Below, piece after piece: positions 36,084 to 45,400 of a stretch of DNA of 64,000 nucleotides (positions within the stretch are counted from its first letter, which is position 1; every line of letters begins with the position of its first letter). The stretch lies in the NCBI GenBank assembly GCA_963516675.1, contig CAUQBH010000010.1, forward strand, positions 1 through 64,000, in the 5' to 3' direction. A program made the position numbers and the translations under genes. The stretch is from JABCPE02 sp963516675. GTDB lineage: Bacteria > Bacteroidota > Bacteroidia > Flavobacteriales > Weeksellaceae. Under the pieces are notes generated by a model. The model did no database searches. It was not told the DNA's origin and was given only the letters and a program-made list of their open reading frames with translations.

Positions 36084-36643
36084 ATGAAATATTACTTATT
36101 TATATTATGTTTAGTATATCCTTTTAAAAATTTGTATTCTCAAAAATATAAATGTCCATTAGATAATGGATATATAATGGTAGGATATAAAAATAATGAG
36201 GATCAACAAAGGTACTCTCTTTTTTTAAGGGAGAAAATTCCATTCCTCCTATTGATTTTACTGTTAATACTGAAAATAAAACAGATAAAGTGTTATCCAT
36301 ATCTAAAGGGAAAGTAATATTGGCAACAGACAAGGTGGGTGGAGTAGTCGCGGTCAAAGATATGGAACATGAAAAAATTATACGATATGATAAAATAGAT
36401 AATATCCAAGTGAAACAAGGAGATTTTATTGATATAGGGCAAATAATAGGAACTCCAAAAGTAAATGAATTTTATCCTAGAAGGTGGGATGAGTATGTAA
36501 ATGAAATATATTTTGTAAATATCAGTTTTTTTGTTTTAGATACTAAAATAAGAGAGCTCATTCATAGTCCTTTGTCAGTAGATAGTATAGATTGTAAAAT
36601 AATTGTGTGTGAGAAGAATTGCCAACCTAGAATTTATCATTAG
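36084..36643 (+). pseudogene. secreted M23-peptidase-like gene with frameshift in a run of seven T
   Basis: The first frame (MKYYLFILCLVYPFKNLYSQ, a signal peptide) runs to the T7 run at 36220-36226; shifting there by one base continues in the frame KGENSIPPIDFTVNTENK ... SISKGKVILATDK, which is open to 36643. The continued part resembles the LytM/M23 fold (YDKIDNIQVKQGDFIDIGQIIG). As written, the protein is cut to 77 residues. A phase-variable gene, a pseudogene and a sequencing error are all possible. The M23 match is weak because the metal ligands are not clear. Confidence 0.6.
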
Positions 36644-36698
36644 GGAGGTAATGTTCAGATGTTGCTGGGCTAAAAACTAATTTTAAAATAGGACTAAA

Positions 36699-36965
36699 AT
36701 GAAAATAAAATATTATAACATATTACCATCAGTAGTGATGATGATTCTCATCATTATGCATAATAGGGGAGTATCAGGGGGAGATATTTTAATTCAGTTT
36801 TCTATAATATTTGTGACATTTATACAGGTATTATATCAATCTGTTTTAAGAGTTTTCATAAAATTTGATTTATTTAGAAATATAAAGGAATTATTGTTGG
36901 TTGGAGCTATTATATTTTTATTAATAATTCTATATTTTCAATTTTTATATGCGGATTTATATTAA
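36699..36965 (+). CDS. small membrane protein, three helices
   Basis: An 88-residue protein made of three hydrophobic segments (ILPSVVMMILIIMHN, ILIQFSIIFVTFIQVLYQSV and LLLVGAIIFLLIILYFQFLY). No family is recognised. It belongs to the array and is followed only 3 bp later by a 50-codon gene, so the two are probably co-translated. Confidence 0.55.
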   Translation: MKIKYYNILPSVVMMILIIMHNRGVSGGDILIQFSIIFVTFIQVLYQSVLRVFIKFDLFRNIKELLLVGAIIFLLIILYFQFLYADLY

Positions 36966-36968
36966 ACA

Positions 36969-37121
36969 ATGCCAATGAACAGAAAAAGAATATTTCTTTT
37001 AATAATTATATTTGTAATGGTTCTTTATCTTATGTATAAAGGTTTTGTTTATTGGAATTATAATCTTTTCAAAGAACAAAAACAAGTAGAAGCATGGAAT
37101 AGCAGAGTGAAAAAACAATGA
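36969..37121 (+). CDS. small single-helix membrane protein (intact copy)
   Basis: A 50-residue protein: basic N terminus, one hydrophobic helix (FLLIIIFVMVLYLMYKGFVY) and a polar Gln/Lys-rich tail ending EAWNSRVKKQ. A second, broken copy of the same sequence lies at 38395-38553, which shows that the unit has been duplicated within the array and supports its reality as a gene. Confidence 0.55.
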   Translation: MPMNRKRIFLLIIIFVMVLYLMYKGFVYWNYNLFKEQKQVEAWNSRVKKQ

Positions 37122-37146
37122 AAAATGAAATAAGAAAGTAAAAAAA

Positions 37147-37719
37147 ATGAAACTGCATTATTTATTAATAATAATATTATTAGTAGCATGTAAAGATAAA
37201 TGTAAAAATATAAAGATTTTGGATTTTCCTAAGGACATAAAAATAATGAGTTCTAATAAACAAATCTGTGATAATGAGCATTATAACTTTGGGAAACCTT
37301 TTGTGATGGAATATAATGATGAGAATTATAGCTTGTTTCATTATAATGAAAAAATAAAAATTTTAGTGGATAAAAGAGTAAATATCATACTCTGCATAAA
37401 AACTAATGAAGCCAATAATTTTGATATTATATTTAACTCTAAAGACCAATTTACCTATGGAATAGAAGAACTAATATTTTTAGATAAAAACTTAATTCCT
37501 CTCTATGCTATACGAGAATTAGGGATATATCAGTACACCCATGATGTTAGAAATAAAAAAATAAAATTTGCTTTGATAGATGATAATAAAATAGACTTTA
37601 ATAAAATCAAATATAAAGATATTCTTAATATTTATAGAAATCTGAAACCAAAGAAAATTTCAGATAAAGAATATAATGAAAATCCATACTATACATATCC
37701 CTTTGCTTGGGAATGGTAG
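37147..37719 (+). CDS. lipoprotein of unknown function
   Basis: A 190-residue protein with a clear lipoprotein signal (MKLHYLLIIILLVACKDK; LVAC lipobox, Cys15). The following Lys/Asp residues leave the sorting destination open. The mature part is rich in Asn, Lys and Tyr and has no recognised domain. It lies in the array of small envelope-directed genes and is the longest intact member. Confidence 0.65.
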   Translation: MKLHYLLIIILLVACKDKCKNIKILDFPKDIKIMSSNKQICDNEHYNFGKPFVMEYNDENYSLFHYNEKIKILVDKRVNIILCIKTNEANNFDIIFNSKDQFTYGIEELIFLDKNLIPLYAIRELGIYQYTHDVRNKKIKFALIDDNKIDFNKIKYKDILNIYRNLKPKKISDKEYNENPYYTYPFAWEW

Positions 37720-37767
37720 GTAATGTTCAGATTATTAAAATGAAAACACAGTGAAAATAAGAGAGAT

Positions 37768-38160
37768 ATGAGCAAAGGGCAAAAAAGAAGTAATAAAGTA
37801 ATAATATTATTTTTATTACAGGGATTATTGACATTTATATGTTTTTTTATACTACTCCTTAATAGTAAATATACAGGTGGTCAAATAGGTATGGCTCCGC
37901 TTGTATTAATGAAAATATTATTTTTTCAAATAATAATCATGTTGGTAGCTTATACAGTGCTATATAGATACATAAAATCAGCATATGTTTATCTTATTAT
38001 GAATATGTTCTTTTTTCTTATAATGTTATATAAGGATTTTTCAAAAAGTTATATATATGTGTGTGAAGATAATTTAGATGGATTTTTTATAAGAAGCGCT
38101 CTATTATCTATTATTTTATCTACTATTTTAGTAAGTATAATTTGTAAAAAGAATGGGTAA
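37768..38160 (+). CDS. small polytopic membrane protein
   Basis: A 130-residue protein with four hydrophobic segments (for example VIILFLLQGLLTFICFFILL and IILSTILVSIICKKNG) and a basic start MSKGQKRSNK. No family is recognised. Its stop codon is directly followed by the recurring GGTAATGT intergenic segment of the array. Confidence 0.55.
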   Translation: MSKGQKRSNKVIILFLLQGLLTFICFFILLLNSKYTGGQIGMAPLVLMKILFFQIIIMLVAYTVLYRYIKSAYVYLIMNMFFFLIMLYKDFSKSYIYVCEDNLDGFFIRSALLSIILSTILVSIICKKNG

Positions 38161-38394
38161 TGTCTGTTGTTTTGGTATTAGAAAATTCACAATAAAACCA
38201 TAAAATAATTAGAAAAATATAAACGAGAGAACACCGAACCTTCACCGAAGGAAGAAAGCAGATGGTAAATTATCAAATTCTTAAAAATAAAAGTAAATAT
38301 TTAAAAAAAATATAAAAAAGAGAAATGCAACTTTCTAGATTTGATAGCCTATAAGATTAAACAATACAAATATCAATGAAAGAACAACAAAAGA

Positions 38395-38553
38395 ATAAAA
38401 AATGTATTTCTTTTAATAATTATACTTGTAATGGTTCTTTATCTTATATATAAAGGTTTTGTTTATTGGAATTATAATCTTTTTAAAGAACAAAAACAAG
38501 TAGAAACATGGAATAGCAGAGTAAAAAACAATGAAAACAAATTATAAAATATT
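38395..38553 (+). pseudogene. broken second copy of the 36969 gene
   Basis: Bases 38395-38529 match 36980-37116 almost perfectly (FLLIIILVMVLYL, YKGFVYWNYNLFKEQKQVE, TWNSRVKN in translation). No start codon is left in the frame and an upstream TGA blocks it. The end runs into the next gene (ATG at 38531). Confidence 0.7.
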
Positions 38554-38932
38554 ATTTGCAGTATTGCTTTTATTTATAGTTTTTTTTGGAATGTATTTAT
38601 TTTCATTTTACAAATCTGTTACGGATACAGAAGATGTGAAATTGAGCGGTTATATTTATGATGAAAAAACCAAACAGCCTATCCCAAATACTCTTATAAT
38701 GATAATAAGTGAGCGATACGAAGATGATAGCGGCAATACAAATTACGATGAATATTTAGGAAAAAATGCCATAAAACTCTATTCCGATAGTAAAGGATAT
38801 TATTCAACAATTATAGAGAAAACCGCTTTTATATCGTTATATTTCAAAAAAGAAGGCTATGTTCAGAAGAAAATAGAAGGAGAATATCCAACAAAACAAA
38901 TGAATTATAAAGTGTATTTAAAGAAAGAGTAA
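38531..38932 (+). CDS. membrane-anchored protein with carboxypeptidase-regulatory-like domain
   Basis: A 133-residue protein with an N-terminal anchor (ILFAVLLLFIVFFGMYLFSF) and a beta-sandwich of the CarboxypepD_reg-like type: VKLSGYIYDEKTKQPIPNTLIMI, then LYSDSKGYYSTIIEKTAFIS and YFKKEGYVQKKI, i.e. the G-x-V-x-D ... T-D-x-x-G-x-F ... G-Y pattern. Such domains usually present a binding surface in the envelope. Last gene of the array. Confidence 0.65.
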   Translation: MKTNYKILFAVLLLFIVFFGMYLFSFYKSVTDTEDVKLSGYIYDEKTKQPIPNTLIMIISERYEDDSGNTNYDEYLGKNAIKLYSDSKGYYSTIIEKTAFISLYFKKEGYVQKKIEGEYPTKQMNYKVYLKKE

Positions 38933-39074
38933 TTTTGTGTAATGTACATATTTTCAATAACTTATAAAAGTTAAGCTATTAAAAACTAAATACTATCCGA
39001 AAAACAATAGAGACTTCATAAAAAGTCCCTATTTTAGTCTTTTGTTTATGTAATGTGTTGATTTACAGGTGTTA
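38933..39074. other. short AT-rich gap before the attachment-like sequence
   Basis: It holds an AGAGACT ... AGTCCCT imperfect hairpin (39010-39033) that resembles the element-end terminators at 7624 and 40635, and the word TGTTGATTTACAGG just before the repeat at 39075. No gene is seen. Confidence 0.4.
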
Positions 39075-39090
39075 TTGTGGAGCTGGAGGA
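39075..39090 (-). repeat. tmRNA 3'-end-like attachment sequence, copy 1
   Basis: TTGTGGAGCTGGAGGA; on the minus strand it reads CCTCCAGCTCCACA, as the acceptor/T-stem end of a tmRNA does. There is no tmRNA body beside it. The second copy is at 40504-40519, same orientation. Confidence 0.65.
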
Positions 39091-39176
39091 AAACTATATT
39101 AGTGATTATTAGCGAGTTAATTTTTTTTTTCAATATTCTGTTTAACCTCTATTTTTTACTATTTTTAATCTCTTTA

Positions 39177-40250
39177 TTACTTGTAGTTATCCACTGTTTT
39201 TTGTAGTTCTACTTTGTGATTATAAATATCATCAAGAGAGTTTATTAGTATTTTTTCTCCTGCATCTTTACCGTTATGAAATAGCTCTATATATTTTTTA
39301 CCTCCATTAAGGTGTAATCTGCAAAGTGGTTTTCGGTTATTGTCATCAAGTAAAACTCCAAAATAAGATTGTGTGTCTCTTGGAGCAATTCTATCAGCGG
39401 AAATGACTTCTCTTAAAATTGCTTTTACAATTTGGAATCCTTCTATTTCATCTTCAGTGGTAACTACTTTTGATTCTGAATTTTCATCTATTGAATCCAA
39501 TACCTCGTTTTCTTTTGTTTTTGTATCATGAATGTTTTCATTTATACTTAATGCTGATTTTAATCTAGAACTTATGGATTCGTTTATAGAGCTTGTCAGT
39601 GCTCTTTTGGTGTATTCGCGAAATATTGAAAGTCTGTTTGCTGTTAAAGGTCTGTCAAAAAATCTATTTACCAATAATTTTATAAATTCATCTGACGGAT
39701 TATCTATTTCTGTTTCAAATTCTTTTCTAATGGCTTTAATATATTTCAAGGATTCAGCAGAATCTAAAATGCTCTCAAGGTCGTAAGATGTTTTGGTGAA
39801 TTTTTCTAAAACTTTTATGGAGCTATCTTTTAAATCATCAAGATTGATAGTTAAAAATGGTTTTTCATCCATGATATTTGGCTTTTCCAAATCGGTATAG
39901 AAATTATATATTATTCCATTGGTAAGAATGCCGAAACGAGCCTTTGAAACATGGTAATATCTATGTAGTTGAGAATTGTGGGCATCTGCATTTTCTTTCC
40001 AGTGTTTACACTCTATAACTAAAATAGGTTCACCATCTTTCATTATCATGTAGTCTACCTTTTCCCCTTTTTTAGTTCCGATATCACATACAAATTCAGG
40101 AATAACTTCTATTGGATTGAAAATATCATATCCAAGAATTTGTATAAAAGGCATGATAAATGCATTTTTAGTAGCCTCTTCTGTTTGTATCTGTTCTTTT
40201 AGATTATCCACCCTTTGGTGTAGTTGTTCTAATTTTGTTTTTAGTTCCAT
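39177..40250 (-). CDS. type I restriction HsdR N-terminal-like PD-(D/E)XK nuclease protein
   Basis: A 357-residue protein whose first ~150 residues resemble the HsdR N-terminal nuclease domain (TEEATKNAFIMPFIQILG, then GEKVDYMIMKDGEPILVIEC with Asp66, Glu80 and Lys82 as PD-(D/E)XK residues). It lacks the helicase part of HsdR. The C-terminal ~120 residues (DRIAPRDTQSYFGVLLDDNN) form a separate, probably DNA-binding or regulatory domain often seen in solitary proteins of this type. A stand-alone nuclease within a mobile islet suggests phage or plasmid defence, but this is an inference. Confidence 0.75.
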   Translation of the reverse strand: MELKTKLEQLHQRVDNLKEQIQTEEATKNAFIMPFIQILGYDIFNPIEVIPEFVCDIGTKKGEKVDYMIMKDGEPILVIECKHWKENADAHNSQLHRYYHVSKARFGILTNGIIYNFYTDLEKPNIMDEKPFLTINLDDLKDSSIKVLEKFTKTSYDLESILDSAESLKYIKAIRKEFETEIDNPSDEFIKLLVNRFFDRPLTANRLSIFREYTKRALTSSINESISSRLKSALSINENIHDTKTKENEVLDSIDENSESKVVTTEDEIEGFQIVKAILREVISADRIAPRDTQSYFGVLLDDNNRKPLCRLHLNGGKKYIELFHNGKDAGEKILINSLDDIYNHKVELQKTVDNYK

Positions 40251-40503
40251 TATGTTTTATAAAAATATTTTAGATAAATGTTTTTTCATTAGTAGAATGA
40301 GTGACTATGAAATCCTACCCCCTTAAAAATGTAGTTTGGAATTCCATTAGGTGATGTTTTTTTAGCATATGATAATATAGCCTTCCAAGTAGTCAGACTC
40401 CATATTATCTCCTTCTACTTCAAAGGCTAAAAACTTACTATTTTTTACTACAAATCACTTGTCTTGTTTTTAAGATGTTGATTTATAGCAAATTACAAAC
40501 TTT

Positions 40504-40519
40504 GTGGAGCTGGAGGGAT
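40504..40519 (-). repeat. tmRNA 3'-end-like attachment sequence, copy 2
   Basis: TGTGGAGCTGGAGGGA; on the minus strand TCCCTCCAGCTCCACA. It directly adjoins the element-end repeat 40514-40661. Confidence 0.65.
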
Positions 40520-40661
40520 TTTATTAATATTGTAATAAATTATTATAAAGCATCATTTTGCTTAAAATCAATGAGTTATATTGAGTTATAATTAATATGA
40601 TTTATCATAAAATACCATAGACTAACACTAAAAAGGTCCCTGTTTTTTTATATTAGGGACT
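40514..40661 (-). repeat. element-end repeat, inverted partner of 7624-7770
   Basis: Read on the minus strand it shows terminator hairpin, GTTAGTCTATGG, TTTTATGATAA, CTCATTGATTTT, AAAATGAT, ATTTATTA and AATAAAATCCCT, the same order as at 7624-7770. It marks the left end of the defence island that continues to the right. Confidence 0.75.
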
Positions 40662-41012
40662 ATTGTTAGTTAGTTGTTTTTTATAACTATTTTTACAAAT
40701 CTAATAGATTTTTAATTCATTCTTTATCTATTGTAATGTCCTAACTACTTATTTTGTTATAAGCATTTTTTTAATTGTGTAAAGGTAAGTATGTTGAAAT
40801 GATAGAAATTTTATTAAAAATACAGAAAGAGGAATAATGTTGAGGACTGTTGTAATAAGGAAATAGAATGTCAAAAATGGATATATTTTTCAATGTTTGT
40901 CTGAAAAGCAAATAAAATAAATAGTATAAAAACAAAATCACATAAATTTTAGTTTGTATGGTTCTTTTTCTTTATTCTGTAACGAGATGAGCATAAAAAT
41001 AAAGCTTGTCTA
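40662..41012. other. AT-rich gap without recognisable gene
   Basis: No open frame of note, no repeat and no hairpin with T tract was seen between the element end and the DUF2971 gene. Confidence 0.5.
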
Positions 41013-42281
41013 TCATAAATGCATAAGCTTCTTTATGAATTGTATTATCCAACATCGACAGTTTTTAGATACTGCATCAGGTTTGATTTCGACAGCTTTC
41101 ACCTGCCCAAAATGTTGTTTGTCAATCACCATTTTGTAAAACTTAATTGGATATTCTGTTTTATTTTCTTTAAGGTCTGTTTTTATATGTTTTTTGTCCT
41201 TTAAGATATTTATAATAGTAGATTGATCTTCTTTAGAGCATTTTAATCCAAAATATACAGCTTCAATACAATTTTTAACTTCAATAGAATGAAAACCCTC
41301 TTTTCCTTCCATATTAAAATAGAGTAGTCTTAATTCATTTTCATATTCCCACTGTTTTCCTTTAAGGAAGAAAGCATCCTTCATATTGATACTATCTTTG
41401 TTAGAATATTGACTGATATCTTTATCTGAATAAATTACATCACCAAAAAAGCAAATAACACTATCATTATCGTGTGCTAATTTCGTTAATGAATTAGGAA
41501 AATGATATTTGATACACACTCCTTTGTGTGAATCTGCATAATGAGCCCACATTAACTCATTCAAATATTCAAATTTTGCTCCTGGATGTTTTTCCTCACT
41601 TACCATTTCTTGTGTGTTTTCGTCTGTTCTTGGTAGTTTTATATTTGATGAAAAACAAGCAATCTTCAAACATTCATTATAGGCATGGCGAATCATCTGA
41701 GAAACTTCTTCATCATTATTTAATAGTTCAAGGATGGGGCAGTCAAAAGGATCATTGAAATACCCTGGAGAAGTCAGGCCTATACTTTCATTAATTAATG
41801 ATTGGAATAAGTATTCGTTGCATGTTCTAAACTTATATGCGATTGGATTATAACTTGTATGATAAGATTTAATTATCAAATAGTAAATATACTTTTTAAA
41901 GGAATATGTCGAGTTTTCTTTATGCTTAATCCCTAGTCTATGCCAGCATAGGGCAAGATTTCCGAATAGTACAGTCTTTATTCCAAACTTATATTTTACA
42001 GACTCATTTTCGTCAAAGAATTTAATCCTTTCAGATAGTAACTCAACTTCGTCTTTTGATAGAGTTTCTAGTTCAAATATTCCGACAGAATATAAAATCA
42101 AAGCCTCTCCATACTTTTGCCCCATATCTTTATCATAAAACATGTAATCAATAGAATTTACCCATTCTTCTTTGAATGAGTCAATAACTTCTTTCGCATT
42201 AGTTTTGGAAACATTATTTTTATATTTTCCTATATAAGATAATATTTCATTATGGTATCTTTCTAAATCTTTATTTTCCAT
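41013..42281 (-). CDS. DUF2971 domain protein
   Basis: I choose the ATG at 42281 (MENKDLERYHNEIL, 422 residues) over 42362, because a TATATTTG promoter element on the minus strand (42304-42311) lies between them. The N-terminal ~150 residues are helical and unknown. The C-terminal part is DUF2971: YLFQSLINESIGLTSPGYFN (followed by DPFDCP), MWAHYADSHKGVCIKYHF and the later LKGKQWEYENELRLLY. Such proteins are frequent in defence islands and abortive-infection loci, but their biochemical role is not established. Divergent from hsdR. Confidence 0.75.
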   Translation of the reverse strand: MENKDLERYHNEILSYIGKYKNNVSKTNAKEVIDSFKEEWVNSIDYMFYDKDMGQKYGEALILYSVGIFELETLSKDEVELLSERIKFFDENESVKYKFGIKTVLFGNLALCWHRLGIKHKENSTYSFKKYIYYLIIKSYHTSYNPIAYKFRTCNEYLFQSLINESIGLTSPGYFNDPFDCPILELLNNDEEVSQMIRHAYNECLKIACFSSNIKLPRTDENTQEMVSEEKHPGAKFEYLNELMWAHYADSHKGVCIKYHFPNSLTKLAHDNDSVICFFGDVIYSDKDISQYSNKDSINMKDAFFLKGKQWEYENELRLLYFNMEGKEGFHSIEVKNCIEAVYFGLKCSKEDQSTIINILKDKKHIKTDLKENKTEYPIKFYKMVIDKQHFGQVKAVEIKPDAVSKNCRCWIIQFIKKLMHL

Positions 42282-42436
42282 TATAATTTGATATTTATTT
42301 CTACAAATATAGTTATTGATAAGGTAAGGTACTCTATAAATTATTAGTACAAAATATTTCAAAAAAATCTTACTAATGTATATAAAGATTTTCTATTAAT
42401 CATATCAAATATAATCACTAATGTTATAAATATTGT

Positions 42437-42444
42437 TACATTTG
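42437..42444 (+). promoter_or_regulatory. hsdR promoter -7 element (TACATTTG)
   Basis: A perfect TAnnTTTG match 23 bp before the chosen hsdR start at 42468; a start at 42444 would lie inside the promoter. Confidence 0.55.
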
Positions 42445-42467
42445 TGTCTTATTACAGTAATTTTACT

Positions 42468-45400
42468 ATGAGCAAGGAATTTCAAATAGAAAATAATTTA
42501 TTGGATTGGCTAAAAGAATTAAAGTACACCTACCGACCTGATATTACTGATAGAAAAACTCTTGAACAGAACTTCAAAGCCAAGTTTGAAAGGTTGAATC
42601 GTGTCCATCTTACAAGTAGTGAATTTCTTAGACTTCGTGAAGAAATTATTAATGCGGATGTTTTTATAGCCTCAAAATCATTGCGTGAAAAACGATATTT
42701 TTTGCGTGAAGATGGCACTCCTCTTATTTATAGTTTAGTAGATATTAAAGATTGGTGTAAGAATGATTTTGAAGTAGTCAATCAGCTGAAAATCAATACG
42801 GAAAATAGTCATCAAAGATATGATATTATCCTTCTTATCAATGGCTTGCCTTTGGTACAAATAGAACTCAAAAGAGGCGATGTGTCACATCGTAAGGCAA
42901 TGCAACAAATTGTAGATTATAAAAACGAAAAAGGTAATGGTTACTCCAATTCTTTGTTGTGTTTTATGCAAATGTTTATCGTAAGTAATGGAACTAAAAC
43001 ACTTTATTTTGCAAATAATAGAAATGAGCATTTTACTTTTAATGCAGATGAACAATTTTTACCTGTATACGAGTTTTCTGATATTCAAAATAGGAAAATT
43101 TCAGGGCTAAAAGATTTTACACAGTTTTTTTTACCTAAATGCACACTTGGTGAGATGATTAGTAAATATATGGTCTTGGTAGAAAGTGAGCAAAAATTGC
43201 TTGTAATGCGTCCATATCAAATTTACGCAGTAAAGGCAATTGATGAATGTGTAAAACAGAATAGGGGAAATGGGTATATTTGGCATACTACAGGAAGTGG
43301 GAAAACTTTGACTTCGTTCAAAGCATCTACACTTATGAAAGATAATCCAGAAATAGAAAAATGTCTATTTGTAGTGGATAGAAAAGACCTTGATCGCCAA
43401 ACTAGAGAGGAGTTTAATAAATTTCAGGAGAACAGTGTAGAAGAAAATACCAATACAGAAACTTTGGTAAGGCGTTTGCTTTCTTCGGATTATGCTGATA
43501 AAGTGATAGTTACTACAATTCAAAAATTAGGATTGGCGTTAGATGATGCCAATAAGAAAAATTACAAAGAACGGTTGCAGGTAATGAGCGATAAAAGAGT
43601 TGTATTTATTTTTGACGAATGCCATCGTTCTCAGTTTGGTGAAAATCATCGAGCAATTACAGAATTTTTCCCAAACGCTCAATTATTTGGCTTCACAGGA
43701 ACACCTATTTTTGAACAAAATTCAACAACTAAAATCAGAGAAGACAAATACGAAAGCTATAAAACTACAGAATCTATCTTTGAGAAAGAACTACATGACT
43801 ATACCATCACCAATGCTATAGAAGATAGAAATGTGCTGCGTTTTCATATTGATTATTATAAAGGAGAGGGTAATCAAACAAATAAACATGGTGATTTAAT
43901 TACCAAACAAGCAGTAGTAGATGCTATTTTGGATAAACATGATTCTGCTACAAATTCTAGAAAATTTAACGCAATATTTGCGACTGCTTCTATTAATGAT
44001 GCCATTGAGTACTACAAACTCTTCAGGAAAATACAGAGAAGTAAACAACAGAAAAATGAAGATTTTAAACCCTTGAATATTGCTTGTGTGTTTTCTCCAC
44101 CAGCTCAATTAATGGAAAAAGAAAATGATCTTAATAGCTCGAAAAACTCAGCAGACATTAAACAATTACAAGAAGATCTAATTCAAGAAAAAGAAGACAA
44201 TCAGCAAAATCCAGAAGAAAAAAAGGAGACACTGATACAAATTATCAATGATTATAATAGGCAGTTTGGAACAAATCATAATATTAACGAATTTGACCTA
44301 TATTATCAAGATGTTCAAAATAGAATAAAACTTCAGAAATATAGTAATAAAGAGTATTCTAATCAAAATAAAATTGATATTACTATTGTAGTAGATATGT
44401 TACTTACTGGGTTTGATAGTAAATATCTCAATACATTATATGTAGATAAAAATTTGAAATACCATGGATTGATTCAGGCTTTTTCTAGAACTAATCGTGT
44501 GCTTAATGATACGAAACCTTATGGAAATATTTTAGATTTTCGTTCACAACAAGATGCTGTTAATCAGGCTATTGCTCTTTTTTCGGGAAAAAATAGTGAA
44601 CAAGCCAAAGAAATTTGGCTCGTAGAACCTGCCTCTGTTGTTATTGAAAAATATAGAGAAGCTGTAAAGAAATTGGAAGTATTTATGACTGAACAAAATC
44701 TTGTGAATGAGCCTCAGGAAGTTTATAATCTAAAAGGAGATGCAGCACGGATTGCTTTTGTAAAAAATTTCAAAGAAATACAAAAACTAAAAACACAGCT
44801 CAATCAATACACTGATTTAGAAGAGGAACAAAAAAAAGTCATCGAAACTATTTTGCCTACTGAAACCTTACATGGATTTCGAAGTTCATATTTAGAAACC
44901 GCCAAACAACTAAAAATGATTCAAGACAAGCAAGGTGATGATGCGCCCATTGAGATTCAAGAATTGGACTTTGAATTTATCTTGTTTGCTTCTTCAGTTA
45001 TTGATTATGACTATATTATGAACTTGATTTCTGATAGTACTCAGCAAAAAACAACAAAACAAAAGATGAGTAAAGAACAAGTCAAAAACTTGTTGAAATC
45101 AACATCAAACTTAATGGATGAAGAACAAGATTTATCTGATTTTATTGATAATTTGGATTGGACAAAGGGCTACGGAAAAGAAGAATTGACACAGTTATTT
45201 GATGCATTCAAAAACCAAAAATATAACAAAGAATTAGCAGAGATAGCAAATAAACATGGATTAACAATTGTGACTCTAAAAACCTTTGTGGAAAATATTT
45301 TAGCAAGAATGATATTTGATGGTGAAAAACTTACCGACTTGTTAATCCCTTTAGAACTTAGTTGGAAAGAGCGAAGTCAAAGAGAATTAGCTTTAATGGA

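Larger units (their letters stand above)
39075..40519. mobile_element. 1.4-kb islet with a single nuclease gene between tmRNA-end repeats
   Basis: The two repeats share TGTGGAGCTGGAGG and also a preceding TGTTGATTTA(C/T)AG word. The segment contains one gene only (39177-40250) and no recombinase. It looks like a passenger integrated by an integrase supplied in trans, or the remnant of a larger element. Confidence 0.5.

Noticed and set aside
36084..36317. An intact 77-residue secreted protein
   Set aside because: The reading changes character exactly at a run of seven T, and the neighbouring frame continues the domain; a frameshifted longer gene explains it better.
39075..40519. A tmRNA (ssrA) gene
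   Set aside because: Only the last ~14 bases resemble tmRNA; no tag-coding region, no T arm and no 5' end are present next to either copy.
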